Shown here in pieces: positions 8,333 through 16,951 of a stretch of 64,000 bases of DNA. The stretch's first letter is position 1; each line of letters begins with the position of its first letter. Where the stretch lies: the NCBI GenBank assembly GCA_002329155.1, contig DCXY01000032.1:1-64000 (forward strand). Reading direction: 5' to 3'. Made by a program: the position numbers and the translations under genes. The stretch comes from Stenotrophomonas sp. UBA2124. Lineage in GTDB: Bacteria > Pseudomonadota > Gammaproteobacteria > Xanthomonadales > Xanthomonadaceae. The notes under the pieces were generated by a model, which was not told where the DNA came from, did not search any database, and saw only the letters and a program-made list of their open reading frames with translations.

Positions 8333-9059
8333 CCAGCCGCAGCAGTGTATCGAACTGGCGAAGCGATGAAAGGTGGAAGTGCGCCGCCGCCAACCAGCCC
8401 CGGCGGTGCCAGTTGGCCAGAACGGCATCGTCCAGCGCGTCCAGTCGCTGCGCGTCGATGACCTGGAAGCCATGCAGGTTGCAGGTGCTGCCGTCCTCAA
8501 GGCGCAGCTCGGCATGGCGTGGTACCAGCAGCTCGTGTGCGCGCAGGGCGTTGACGAAATCCAGCGTGGCTGCGTGGCCGATGCCCAGCTGCTCACAGAA
8601 GGCCATGGCATCGCGCAGGCTCTGTGCAGGGGCTCCTTCGTCGAACAGGGCGGTACCACCTTCCACCGCCTCCTGGGCCAGGTGCGGTGCCGCCTGGTCG
8701 ATGGCCAGCAGCGATTGTGCCCCGCCCTCCTCCGTTGCATCCAGTTCGATCAGCACGAACGGGTAGCGCCGCACATAGGCGGGCACGTAGCAGCCCTCGG
8801 CCCAACGGCCATCCTGTACGAAGCAGTTGGCAGCACGCAGGCCCAGCGCAGCTACCGGCGTGAGTGCATCACCGGCAAACAGGATGGGATAGTTGGCGCC
8901 GACGATGGCGAACTCTTCCAGCACCACAGGCACGGCATTGCAGTCCTTGGCAAAGGCATGATCAGCCTGCTGCAGCTGCCAGCCGGCGTGCTGGTCCGAG
9001 CGTAATGGCACCGGGTCGCGATAGAGCGAAGGGAGGGTTCGGGTAGCGGTTTCAGTCAT
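8313..9059 (-). CDS. SapC family protein
   Basis: A 248-residue protein with no signal peptide or clear membrane segment, recognised as SapC-like from RTLPSLYRDPVPL at the start, PVVLEEFAIVGANYPILF and YVPAYVRRYPFVLIE. SapC-type genes are frequent beside TonB-dependent receptor and polysaccharide loci in xanthomonads and Caulobacter; the molecular role is not established. It is the last gene of a minus-strand operon and its ATG overlaps the preceding Phd-like stop codon by 8 bases, so translation is coupled. Its inclusion in a TonB/TPS operon is unexplained. Confidence 0.78.
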   Translation of the reverse strand: MTETATRTLPSLYRDPVPLRSDQHAGWQLQQADHAFAKDCNAVPVVLEEFAIVGANYPILFAGDALTPVAALGLRAANCFVQDGRWAEGCYVPAYVRRYPFVLIELDATEEGGAQSLLAIDQAAPHLAQEAVEGGTALFDEGAPAQSLRDAMAFCEQLGIGHAATLDFVNALRAHELLVPRHAELRLEDGSTCNLHGFQVIDAQRLDALDDAVLANWHRRGWLAAAHFHLSSLRQFDTLLRLETAQAS

Positions 9060-9396
9060 GGCGTTTGCCTCTTCGCGGGTGGATCACGGTGCGTTTGCGC
9101 ATGTCGGTGAACTCCTGTTCGGAGCGTGTGATGTCATCGGGCTGGAAGCCGGCGGCATCGAGCATCTGTTCGGTGATCTCAGCGGACAACGGGTCGTCTT
9201 CGCGCTGCCGCCAGCAACGTGCCGGCAGGAAGTAGCCCACTTCGCTGCGGCCGCGCATGATCACCACCGGGCGGCCGGCATACAGCAGGAATTCGGCCAG
9301 GTGTTGGCGCAGGCTCTCCACGGAGACGTAGGCCGGACCGGGCCCTACAGCGGCCTGGGCTGGGTCATTGCTCTGGAACAACTTGCGTCGGCTCAT
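9052..9396 (-). CDS. Small protein with Phd/YefM-like region, function unknown
   Basis: A 114-residue cytoplasmic protein. Residues about 22-58 (YVSVESLRQHLAEFL, then GRPVVIMRGRSEVGYFLP) resemble the Phd/YefM antitoxin N-terminal fold, where VS-x-L-R-x-x-L precedes PVVI-R-G. The C-terminus is charged. No toxin gene lies beside it. The ATG at 9396 sits inside the end of the upstream coiled-coil gene (32-base overlap) with GGAG six bases before it, and its stop overlaps the sapC start. Two larger proteins with a similar N-terminal region are encoded at 41201-41788 and 41897-42448, at the other end of the same locus. Confidence 0.65.
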   Translation of the reverse strand: MSRRKLFQSNDPAQAAVGPGPAYVSVESLRQHLAEFLLYAGRPVVIMRGRSEVGYFLPARCWRQREDDPLSAEITEQMLDAAGFQPDDITRSEQEFTDMRKRTVIHPRRGKRHD

Positions 9397-10060
9397 CCTC
9401 TTCTCCCGTTGCGCGGCTGGAATCTGTTTTCTTGTCGGTCGCGGGCGGCAACGGGCGTGCCCCGATCCTGTTCTGGTACATCCGGTCGCCCTGCTCCTGC
9501 GCCCACTGTTCGTAGCGCGCGCGTGACTGGGCAGCGAAGGGTTGGCGCTGGCGCAGCACGCTGCCCACGCCGAGGTTTTCATAGGCGTGCAGTACATCCT
9601 GGCCAATGTCGTACAGCGCCTGGTTGCGCTGCTGGCATTGCTGAAGGGCCTGCTCACGCTCCGTGTGCTGGCCACTGAGCTGCTGCAGCTGCGTGCTGCT
9701 GGCACTCTGCTGCTGGCGGAGTTGTGCCAGTTCACGGTTCTGCTGCTGAAGCTGCTGGTCACGTTCGGCCAGCTGCGTGCGCAGTTGGCGGGCCTGCTGC
9801 TCCCCGCCACTGCCACGTGCACGCTGAGCGGCCAACTGCTGCTTCAGCTGCTGCACTTCTTCATCCGCCGCGGCTGGCGTGGATTGGGGGGCCGGGGCTG
9901 CCTGCTGGCGCAGTTGCGCCAGCTCGCTCTGCGCCTGCTGCAACTGCGTGGTGGTGGCCTGTAGTTGTGCGCGCAGGCGTTGTTCCATGCTACCGCTGCT
10001 TTGCGCGGTTGCATTGCCTATGGATGCCAGCAGCAGGCCGGCGAGAATCAGGCGAGCCAT
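9365..10060 (-). CDS. Secreted coiled-coil protein of unknown function
   Basis: A 231-residue protein with a short signal peptide (MARLILAGLLLASIGNATA) and a long Q/L-rich heptad region from about residue 25 to 145, interrupted by an A/P-rich patch near residue 55. The C-terminal third is polar and lacks recognisable motifs. A strong GAGGAG ribosome site lies seven bases before the ATG. It lies 11 bases downstream of the porin gene and overlaps the next gene, so it is part of the TonB/porin operon. It may be a periplasmic scaffold for the porin or TonB complex, but that is only inference from position. Confidence 0.75.
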   Translation of the reverse strand: MARLILAGLLLASIGNATAQSSGSMEQRLRAQLQATTTQLQQAQSELAQLRQQAAPAPQSTPAAADEEVQQLKQQLAAQRARGSGGEQQARQLRTQLAERDQQLQQQNRELAQLRQQQSASSTQLQQLSGQHTEREQALQQCQQRNQALYDIGQDVLHAYENLGVGSVLRQRQPFAAQSRARYEQWAQEQGDRMYQNRIGARPLPPATDKKTDSSRATGEEDEPTQVVPEQ

Positions 10061-10071
10061 GGTCTTGCTCC

Positions 10072-11805
10072 TCAGAAGCCGGTGTTGAACTCAAGCTGGA
10101 AAACGTCGATGGCCAGCGGCGGGCCGGACACTTCCTTGGCCGCCATCCACTTGCCGCTTATCCAGCTGCGCTGGTCCAGTGCATAGGCGCCACCGACGTA
10201 GTAGCCACGCGCATTGGTGCCGCCCAGGTGGAAGTTGGGGTCGTTGTAGGCATCGGGCAGCGCATCGGCCTCGATGTGCTTGTAGCCGAGCAGCGCCTGC
10301 CACTGGCCCTTGTCCTTCAATTCCGTGGCACCAAAGGTTGCCTGCAGCATCCAGGCGGTGTCGCCACTGCGGAAGGTGTCGATGGTGGCCTTTCCACCGG
10401 CGCCGTAGTTGTTGACGATGCCGTTGTTGGCACGGCGGAACATCGCCTGCTTGTCATAGGCCAGGTTGCGGATGTAGTCGGTTTCCAGACGCAGGCCGAT
10501 GTCATCGCTCAGATGCGTATCCCAGCGCAGGTTGAGGTTGGCGAGGCGGAACTCGGACGCCAGACCAACGTACTGCGGCGTCGGCGTGTTGGCCGGATCC
10601 ATCGGGTTGCGGGTGATGTTGCGGATCAACATCAGCGTGTTGCCCTTCTGCATGAAGGCCGGCCGCGTCCAGTCCGTGTCGCACGCCACCGCGCCTGCAT
10701 ACAGGGCACAGGGAGAAGAGAGCTTGCCGGTGATGTTGCTGTAGTCGTAGTAGCCCACTGCAGCGCGCAGCGCGTTGCTGTCGTCAGGCTGCCAGTCCAG
10801 GCCAAGCTGGATGCCGCTCAGCCACTTGTTCTCATTGGGTGTCTTGACCTGGCTCTGGCTCGGCGAGCCATCGGTGACGTACTGTAGCGGCACCACCGCC
10901 AGGTTGCCGAACAGGCTTACGGCATCGCCACTTTCATGGCGCAGGTTCGCGGCCAGACCGTCGAAGTTCAGGTCGTTGGAAAACATCGTGTCACTGGACC
11001 AGAACGGGTTGCCGAAGCGGCCGCCCTTGAATGTCAGCCAGTCGGTGAGGCTGTAGGACAGCCACGCCTGATCAAGCCAGATATCCTTCTTGGTCAGCCC
11101 GCCGCCCAGCTGTTCGGTGGTGGATACCGCGCCGTTGTTGCTGCCACTGGCAAGGCGGATGCCGGCACGGGTGCGTTCGCTGATGTCGGCCTGTACCGCA
11201 AGCCGCGCGCGGATGCGCCACAGGTTGCGGCGCTCCTGGCGGGTGTTGTACAGCGGCGGCAGGGTGAGATTGGTGTTGCTGTTGGTATCAAAACCATTGC
11301 CGGCATTCACGGCAGCCCAGTTGGTTTCAATATTGCTGTTGCTGTCCGAGTAGAAGCGCGATTCGCTGCGCACGCGCATGTCGCCGCCCACCTTGATGCG
11401 CTTGGTCCATTCGGCCACCTCGTTGGGGGCTGCCCAGCCTTCCTGCTTGGCCTGGGCCATGACCTCCTGGCGTACTTCATCGCGGATGCCATCACGCACG
11501 TTCTGCGGCACATACGGCACCCGTACGTCGCCGGCCTCCAGTGCCACACCGCCACTGGCGCCCTGCCCTGCACTGGCGGATGCACGCGCGGCAGCCTCGG
11601 CTTCGGCCTGGGCGAGCAGTGCATTGCCGTCCTCGGCGTTGAGTGCGCCGCTGGCGATCAGGCGCTTGATCAGCTGGGTCATGGTGGAATCTGCAGCCAT
11701 TGCGCCTGCCGGGGCTGCAAGCCCCAGCAGGACGGCGCAGCAAAGCAACGCGCGTTGCGCGGTGTGGCGTTTGGGAGTGGTTCGTGCGCTGCGGGAGAGG
11801 TTCAT
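10072..11805 (-). CDS. Putative outer-membrane porin
   Basis: A 577-residue outer-membrane protein: signal peptide ending near PAGAMAADS, a short coiled-coil-like region (TMTQLIKRLIASGALNAEDG), then many alternating beta-strand segments ending in the aromatic VFQLEFNTGF expected of a beta-barrel. It matches the putative porin family found beside two-partner secretion and ExbBD genes. ATG 11805 is preferred over GTG 11817 for the GAGA spacing. Positioned 37 bases after the tonB-like gene, it may be the energised or passive channel served by this dedicated TonB complex. No plug domain is visible, so it is not a classical TonB-dependent receptor. Confidence 0.82.
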   Translation of the reverse strand: MNLSRSARTTPKRHTAQRALLCCAVLLGLAAPAGAMAADSTMTQLIKRLIASGALNAEDGNALLAQAEAEAAARASASAGQGASGGVALEAGDVRVPYVPQNVRDGIRDEVRQEVMAQAKQEGWAAPNEVAEWTKRIKVGGDMRVRSESRFYSDSNSNIETNWAAVNAGNGFDTNSNTNLTLPPLYNTRQERRNLWRIRARLAVQADISERTRAGIRLASGSNNGAVSTTEQLGGGLTKKDIWLDQAWLSYSLTDWLTFKGGRFGNPFWSSDTMFSNDLNFDGLAANLRHESGDAVSLFGNLAVVPLQYVTDGSPSQSQVKTPNENKWLSGIQLGLDWQPDDSNALRAAVGYYDYSNITGKLSSPCALYAGAVACDTDWTRPAFMQKGNTLMLIRNITRNPMDPANTPTPQYVGLASEFRLANLNLRWDTHLSDDIGLRLETDYIRNLAYDKQAMFRRANNGIVNNYGAGGKATIDTFRSGDTAWMLQATFGATELKDKGQWQALLGYKHIEADALPDAYNDPNFHLGGTNARGYYVGGAYALDQRSWISGKWMAAKEVSGPPLAIDVFQLEFNTGF

Positions 11806-11842
11806 TGTTGTTCTCACGACAAGTTGAAGTCAGGGATTCAGA

Positions 11843-12535
11843 TCAGGCGCCAGGGCGGCGCCCCTGCACCCGCACGCGGGCGGGGAAATCGAGCGTGGCC
11901 GGTGGCCGTTGGTCAACGCGGCCGATCTGGCGCAGGGCTTCCAGCACGGCGGCATCGGCTTCGTCGTTGCCACTGCCACGCAGCAGTTCGACGCGGCTCA
12001 GGCGCCCATCGCTTTCCATCCACACGTTCACCTGCAGCTGGAAGGCGAGCCTGCGCAGGCGTGGATCACGTGCGATGGCCTGCTGCATCACGTAGCCCAG
12101 GTAGCGGCCATACGTGGCATTGCCAGCGCCGCCGCTGCCCACACCTGCCGAGCCACCGCCACTGCCGGCCTGTATGCCAAAGCTGTCGGTACCGGCCTGG
12201 CCATCGGCGTCCATGGTCACCGGGTCGGCGGTATCAGGCGTTGGCGTGGGCTCTTCGGCGGGAATCGGTTCATCCAGCGGTTCCGGCTCGGTGACGGTGT
12301 CTTCCGGGGTTTCCGGCTCCGGTGGTTTTTCCGGTGGAGCCGGAGGCGGCGGTGGTGGCGGCGGCAGGGTCAGCATTGGCGGCGGTGTCACGACACGTCG
12401 GGTGCTGGCTGTGTCCTTGAACAACAGCCACCACATGCCCACGCCCAGCACCACGAGCACGGCCAGCACCACGAGCACGGCCAGCACGATGCCGGCGCTG
12501 CCCCAGGAACGACGCGGTTGAGGGTTGCCGGTCAT
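11843..12535 (-). CDS. TonB-like energy transducer
   Basis: A 230-residue inner-membrane protein: cytoplasmic tail, one membrane helix (about residues 14-38), a proline-rich periplasmic spacer (PPPPPPPPAPPEKPPEPE), a Gly-rich linker and a C-terminal TonB fold with VNVWMESDGRLSRVELLRGSGNDEADAAV split here as family motifs VNVWMESDGRL and VELLRGSG. TonB couples the ExbB/ExbD proton channel to outer-membrane proteins. It starts three bases after exbD and precedes the porin gene, so the operon encodes a private ExbB-ExbD-TonB complex. The equivalent P. aeruginosa gene lies downstream of exbB2/exbD2 in the PdtAB locus. Confidence 0.85.
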   Translation of the reverse strand: MTGNPQPRRSWGSAGIVLAVLVVLAVLVVLGVGMWWLLFKDTASTRRVVTPPPMLTLPPPPPPPPAPPEKPPEPETPEDTVTEPEPLDEPIPAEEPTPTPDTADPVTMDADGQAGTDSFGIQAGSGGGSAGVGSGGAGNATYGRYLGYVMQQAIARDPRLRRLAFQLQVNVWMESDGRLSRVELLRGSGNDEADAAVLEALRQIGRVDQRPPATLDFPARVRVQGRRPGA

Positions 12536-12538
12536 GCC

Positions 12539-12952
12539 CTACCCCTGCGCCTTGCCGGTGACCAGGCCCACCTGCGCCAATTCCAGCCGACGCAGCAGGT
12601 CCAGCACTTCCACCACGCGGGCGTATTGGACCTGGGCATCGCCGCGCACGATCACCGGAAAGTCCGGCGTGGTGGCACGTTGCGTACGCAGGCGGTCTTC
12701 CAGCTCGGCCATGCTCACCGGGTAGGCATCCAGGAATACCTGGCCGTTGTTGTCGATGGTGATGGCCTTGGTCTGCGGCTTCTCCAGTGCCTGGCTGTTG
12801 CTGGCCTTGGGCAGGTTGACTTCGATGCCGGGGATGCTGGCGTTGCTGGTGAGGATGAAGATCACCAGCACCACCAGCAGCACATCCACGAAGGGCGTCA
12901 CGTTGATGCCCTTCTCGCGCTTCTTTATGCCGAACTTGGCGTTGCGGGCCAT
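12539..12952 (-). CDS. exbD: ExbD/TolR biopolymer transport protein
   Basis: A 137-residue protein with one N-terminal helix (NVTPFVDVLLVVLVIFILTS) containing the conserved aspartate of the proton path, followed by a periplasmic domain with KAITIDNNGQVFLD and the C-terminal VVIRGDAQVQYARVVEVLD-type end. Length and order are normal for ExbD. A GAGG site is seven bases before the ATG. It lies nine bases after the unusual ExbB fusion and three bases before tonB, so the three form one translational unit. Confidence 0.92.
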   Translation of the reverse strand: MARNAKFGIKKREKGINVTPFVDVLLVVLVIFILTSNASIPGIEVNLPKASNSQALEKPQTKAITIDNNGQVFLDAYPVSMAELEDRLRTQRATTPDFPVIVRGDAQVQYARVVEVLDLLRRLELAQVGLVTGKAQG

Positions 12953-12961
12953 GGTGGTACC

Positions 12962-14746
12962 TCAGCCCTGTACCGGCGCCTTGGCGCGGGCATCCTGTTC
13001 TTCGGCCAGGCGGGCGGCGAATTCGTCGATGAAGACGCTCATGTCCGCACCGATGGCCTCGGCACGTGCACCCAGATAGTTGTAGCCAAACAGGGCCGGG
13101 ATGGCCACGCCAAGGCCTGCTGCGGTACACAGCAGCGCCGCCGCCATGCCCGGTGCCACCGAGTTGATGTCCACCGCGCCGGCCATGGCCGCCACCACGA
13201 ACACCAGCATGATGCCGATCACCGTACCGAACAGGCCCACGTAGGGTGCGCCTTCGATAGTGGTGGAGAGCCAGTTCATGCGCTTGGACATGTTCTCCTG
13301 CTCGCGCACCATCACCGAGTCCATCGATGCACGGATGGCCCCGATGGTGGCTGCGCCAAGGAAGCCACGGTGGCTGTCACGCGCATGGCGCTGCTGCATC
13401 TCGTCAACGGCTACCTGGTAGATGCGCCACAACGACCCCTCACGCACCTGCGGCGATACCTTTCCGTCGCGGTCCATTTCCGCCAGCGTACGCAGCGGCA
13501 CACCGGCCAGTTGGCCAAAAGCCTCGTTGAAGGCGGCATTGGCCTTGCTGGTGCGGCCGAAGTAGCGGCCCTTCTCGACCATGATCAGCCAGGACACCAG
13601 CATCATCAGCGCCAGGATGGCCACCACCACCCAGGCATCGATCGGCATGGCCTTGAGGATGTAGCCGAAGTGGCTCTGGCCGGCGGATTGTTCGTCCGGC
13701 CCGTAACTGATCATGCGCGAGTCGGCGCCCTGCGAGGTGGCATCGGCCAGCAGCAGCGCGCCGGGGCGTGCCACCTTGGAAAGGCGCAGCTCATCGAGCG
13801 CACCATCGAAGCGCGCCAGCGGCTGCAGCGCGCCAGCGGCATCCTCGCCCACCACGGCTGCACTGCTCATTGCCGGCAGGCCGCCTTCCAGTTCGGCCAC
13901 GACACGGCCATTGAGGTGCAGTTGCAGCCGCGATGCGTCGGCGGTCAACGCAAGGTGCGCCCACTGCCCCTCCGGAATGGGCTGTGCGGGGGTGCTGCGC
14001 ACACCGTTGAGCTGTACGAACGGTGCGCGGTTCTCGATGCCTATGACCAGTTCGGCGGCACCTTCACGGCGCGCATAGATGGCTTGCGCGCCAGGTTGTT
14101 CGCCCGGCTTGATCCAGGCGGAGAAGGTGAACGGCGCCCCTGCCTGCTGGGCCAGCGACGCACTGGCAGGCAGCGGCAGCGGGCCGGCACCAAGCTGTAT
14201 GCCGCGGCCGATGACCGTACCTTCCGCTGCCGGCACCATGGCCGTGGCGTTGTTGCCGTACGCGGTGCTGTCGTGTGCTGCCGTATTGGGCTCGGCGAAG
14301 TGGTAGACCAGCGTGTAGTCCGGATCAAACACCTGCTGGCTGTTGCTGGTGGCCGGTGCCTCGCTGTTGCCGTAGTACATCCAGATGGTCTGCGGCGTGG
14401 CGGCGTTGAGATCGGGCAGGTTCACCCATACCAGCGCGATGCCGAGCAAGGGATCGAACTGCTCGATCTGGTGTTGCAGCACCGTGCGGCCATCGGCCGA
14501 AATGAAGCGCAGGTCGTTGCCCGCTTCCTGTACCCCGTCAAAACTGAAGTTGCCGGTATGCAGGCGCAGCAGCACCGGTGTACGCCCGGGGTCGGCTCCC
14601 AGGTTTGCACCCTGCGGCCCCACATCAATGGTTATCGGCTTGCGGTACTGCCACTGGGCCTGCCACCAGGTGGCATCGGCCGCCCAGGCTGGTATGGCGG
14701 CAAACGCCACCAGCAGCAACAGCAATCGTGAAAGAAGGTGGCGCAT
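12962..14746 (-). CDS. exbB: DUF2341-LamG-ExbB fusion protein (MotA/TolQ/ExbB proton channel)
   Basis: A 594-residue fusion. A signal peptide (to about residue 22) leads into a DUF2341-type domain (WWQAQWQYRKPITID, IWMYYGNSEAP) and then a LamG/concanavalin-like lectin fold (FTFSAWIKPGE, QWAHLALTADASRL, GALDELRLSKVAR; about residues 185-330). A membrane helix at about 370-390 starts the ExbB part, with its conserved TIEGAPYVGLFGTVIGIM and AALLCTAAGLGVAIPA helices near 480-560. The periplasmic half is therefore a carbohydrate- or peptide-binding-like module attached to the proton channel. Ordinary ExbB is about 240 residues. The same fusion type is known in TPS-linked ExbB2 proteins, but its role is not established. 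Confidence 0.88.
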   Translation of the reverse strand: MRHLLSRLLLLLVAFAAIPAWAADATWWQAQWQYRKPITIDVGPQGANLGADPGRTPVLLRLHTGNFSFDGVQEAGNDLRFISADGRTVLQHQIEQFDPLLGIALVWVNLPDLNAATPQTIWMYYGNSEAPATSNSQQVFDPDYTLVYHFAEPNTAAHDSTAYGNNATAMVPAAEGTVIGRGIQLGAGPLPLPASASLAQQAGAPFTFSAWIKPGEQPGAQAIYARREGAAELVIGIENRAPFVQLNGVRSTPAQPIPEGQWAHLALTADASRLQLHLNGRVVAELEGGLPAMSSAAVVGEDAAGALQPLARFDGALDELRLSKVARPGALLLADATSQGADSRMISYGPDEQSAGQSHFGYILKAMPIDAWVVVAILALMMLVSWLIMVEKGRYFGRTSKANAAFNEAFGQLAGVPLRTLAEMDRDGKVSPQVREGSLWRIYQVAVDEMQQRHARDSHRGFLGAATIGAIRASMDSVMVREQENMSKRMNWLSTTIEGAPYVGLFGTVIGIMLVFVVAAMAGAVDINSVAPGMAAALLCTAAGLGVAIPALFGYNYLGARAEAIGADMSVFIDEFAARLAEEQDARAKAPVQG

Positions 14747-14782
14747 GCTAAGGGTCTCCAGGAACGCACTACATGGGAAGGG

Positions 14783-16417
14783 TCAATAGCTGGTGCTGAT
14801 GTTGAAATGCAGTCGCTCGTCGTGCTTCGGCGTTATTGGCCCGTCGCTGTAGGGCCAGGCGAAGTCCAGCCGCAGCTGCAGGTGGTCGCCGAGGCGGAGC
14901 TGGGCGCCAATGCCCAGTGATGCCAGGTTGTATTTGCTGGTCTGCTCCGGCAGTGGCCGGCGCAGGCGCAGGTAGGCGGCATCGGCAAAGCTGTAGAGCC
15001 GCAGGTCGGTGCCCGACCACAGGCTCCACGCAGGGGTACGCCATTCCAGATTGGTCAGCGCGCCGTAATCGCCGATGGCTTCGGCGGACAGGTAACCGCG
15101 CGCGGTATACATGCCGCCTGCTGCAAACTGTTCGGCCGAGACCAGCGGCGTGTCGGTGATCTGCGCCGAGCCACGCGCGTACCACTGCCAGTCGTTGTCA
15201 AAGGTGTGGGTGTTGGACACGTCCACCTTGAAGGCGACAAAACTGGGATCGGCCCAGTAGCGTTTCTGGAAGAACTCCTCATTGCCGCTGCCGTAACCCA
15301 ATAGCCGGCGCGTACCGGCAACCAGTGAGGTGTTGAGGCTGAACTGGTCGTGTGTTCCCTGCCGCACACCGGTGAAGGCCAGGCTCAACGGCGCGTATTT
15401 CAAAGGCGTACGCAGCGTGGTCTTGCCCATGCGCGTGTCTTCCATGGTGTCCTTGAAATCCACACCGACGCTGAGCTGGCGCCACCACACCGCGCTGCCC
15501 GGCAGGCGATAGTTGAGCTTGATGCCGACGGAGTGGCCATCGCCGATGACGTTGGTGCCGGTGCCGGCACCACCCTGCCCGCCCGCATTGAGCACGCGGC
15601 TGTCGGACACGTAGCCGGCAACCTCAAGACTCCACGGCGTGCCCTCGAATGGCGCCGTATAGGAAGCCGACATCACCTTGGCCTGGTCGATATCTTCCGG
15701 GGCGAGAAACAGGCCGATGCTGGCGCTGTGGCCACGCTGCCACAGGTTGTCATGGGCAAGCGAGGTGCTCAGGCGCAGCTTGTGGGTGTCGGCGCTATGG
15801 TCGTTGTTGAGCGATGCACTGGCCCGCCATGGCGAGTGGTCCTCAACCTGCAGGTCCACGTCCATGGTGCCGGGCATGGCGCCTTCGCGCACAAGCGGCA
15901 TCACCTGGCGGCGCCCGGTCTGGTTCAGTGCGGTGAGTTCGTGCTGCGCGGTATTGAAGTCCGGTACCACACCCTCGGCCAACGAGGGCACCTGGCTGCG
16001 GATGCGCGCCGGCGAGTCGTATTTGGCGCCCACCACGCGCAGCCGCCCAATCGGCGTCTGCTGCACCTTCAGCAATACCACGCCGCCACTTACCTGCTGC
16101 TCCGGCAGCTCCACGTAGACCGATTGATAACCGGCCTGCTGGTAAAGCGCATTGACTGCTGCACGGGCCTGCTCCACATCGGCCAGTGTCTTGCCTGGCC
16201 CAAGGTAAGGCTCCACCGCTTTCTCTATCTGCCGGCCATCAAGCACGGTGTTGCCGCGCACGATGTATTCATTGATGGTGACGGTTGCCGCAGGTTCTGC
16301 TGGCGCGGCGTCCTGGGCCTGTTGTGCAAGAGTGATGCCTGGCGCCACCAGCAGGGCCGCAATGGTAACGGTACGGCTGGTTGGCATGCGGGGGAAACAG
16401 CGCTTTACGGATTTCAT
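14783..16417 (-). CDS. Two-partner secretion transporter (TpsB; ShlB/FhaC family)
   Basis: A 544-residue outer-membrane transporter: signal peptide ending near PGITLAQQ, then POTRA repeats (INEYIVRGNTVLDGRQIEKA; IGRLRVVGAKYDSP) and a 16-strand barrel with the FhaC-type FAAGGMYTARGYLSAE motif and the terminal LHFNISTSY. It recognises the TPS domain of its partner and exports it unfolded. The partner is almost certainly the 4129-residue adhesin at 19114-31503, although T2SS genes C, H, I and J lie between them. It heads the operon continuing with exbB, exbD, tonB and porin. The start has no clear ribosome site; ATG 16387 is an alternative. Confidence 0.9.
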   Translation of the reverse strand: MKSVKRCFPRMPTSRTVTIAALLVAPGITLAQQAQDAAPAEPAATVTINEYIVRGNTVLDGRQIEKAVEPYLGPGKTLADVEQARAAVNALYQQAGYQSVYVELPEQQVSGGVVLLKVQQTPIGRLRVVGAKYDSPARIRSQVPSLAEGVVPDFNTAQHELTALNQTGRRQVMPLVREGAMPGTMDVDLQVEDHSPWRASASLNNDHSADTHKLRLSTSLAHDNLWQRGHSASIGLFLAPEDIDQAKVMSASYTAPFEGTPWSLEVAGYVSDSRVLNAGGQGGAGTGTNVIGDGHSVGIKLNYRLPGSAVWWRQLSVGVDFKDTMEDTRMGKTTLRTPLKYAPLSLAFTGVRQGTHDQFSLNTSLVAGTRRLLGYGSGNEEFFQKRYWADPSFVAFKVDVSNTHTFDNDWQWYARGSAQITDTPLVSAEQFAAGGMYTARGYLSAEAIGDYGALTNLEWRTPAWSLWSGTDLRLYSFADAAYLRLRRPLPEQTSKYNLASLGIGAQLRLGDHLQLRLDFAWPYSDGPITPKHDERLHFNISTSY

Positions 16418-16534
16418 CGAAGGATTCGGTTGGTTTCTGAAATGAAAGCCAGCCTGCGCTGCGCTGGTCTATCTTCAGGACGTACAGCGTGCGTTAAAGC
16501 CGACAGTGGATTTCATGAAGTCATCAAGGCGCCA

Positions 16535-16552
16535 CCAACGTCATATCGTTGG
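16535..16552. promoter_or_regulatory. Inverted repeat in the tpsB upstream region
   Basis: CCAACG-N6-CGTTGG is a perfect 6-base inverted repeat between the divergent tpsB and small secreted protein genes, flanked by GCGCC and GCGC. It could be an operator for either gene; no binding protein is known. Confidence 0.35.
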
Positions 16553-16605
16553 CGCACGCGCCGCGCTGGATACGTCAATCAGGTAGGGACTGCGGAGATG
16601 CCAAC

Positions 16606-16941
16606 ATGTCTACCTGCCGGATCTGGTTGCTGCCCGTGTTGCTCCTGCTGATGCCTGCGGCAGCTGCCGAGGATGTATCCAACCTTCCTGCCATCAAGGT
16701 TGAGGGCGTATGCGTGGAGGTGCAGGTTGGCGGCCAGCGCACGCCTGCATGGGAGTGCCTGCAGCAGCGCCTGGCACCTGCCAGGAGCGCCGCAGCACCC
16801 GACCCGGCACAGCTGCAGATGGCCGAGCGCCTGATGCGCCAACCAGGCAATCAGATGCTGCTCTACAACCTTGAAGGCACCCGGCAACGCATGGGCAATG
16901 CCTTTGGTCATTCAGTGGTGCCACAACGCCCTGAGCGTTGA
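16606..16941 (+). CDS. Small secreted protein of unknown function
   Basis: A 111-residue protein with a clear signal peptide (CRIWLLPVLLLLMPAAAAED) and two cysteines in the mature part (GVCVEV and WECLQQ) that could form a disulfide. ATG 16606 is chosen because GGAG lies 8-11 bases upstream and the signal peptide starts there; an upstream ATG at 16549 would bury it. It is divergent from tpsB and convergent with the gspC-like gene. I do not recognise the family. Its position suggests a periplasmic accessory to the TPS or T2SS machinery. Confidence 0.65.
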   Translation: MSTCRIWLLPVLLLLMPAAAAEDVSNLPAIKVEGVCVEVQVGGQRTPAWECLQQRLAPARSAAAPDPAQLQMAERLMRQPGNQMLLYNLEGTRQRMGNAFGHSVVPQRPER

Positions 16942-16951
16942 AGCGCATCCA

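Noticed and set aside
11909..14731. Long open frame on the + strand opposite tonB, exbD and exbB
   Set aside because: Translation is His/Gln/Arg-rich without motifs, and the three opposite-strand genes have strong homology and ribosome sites.
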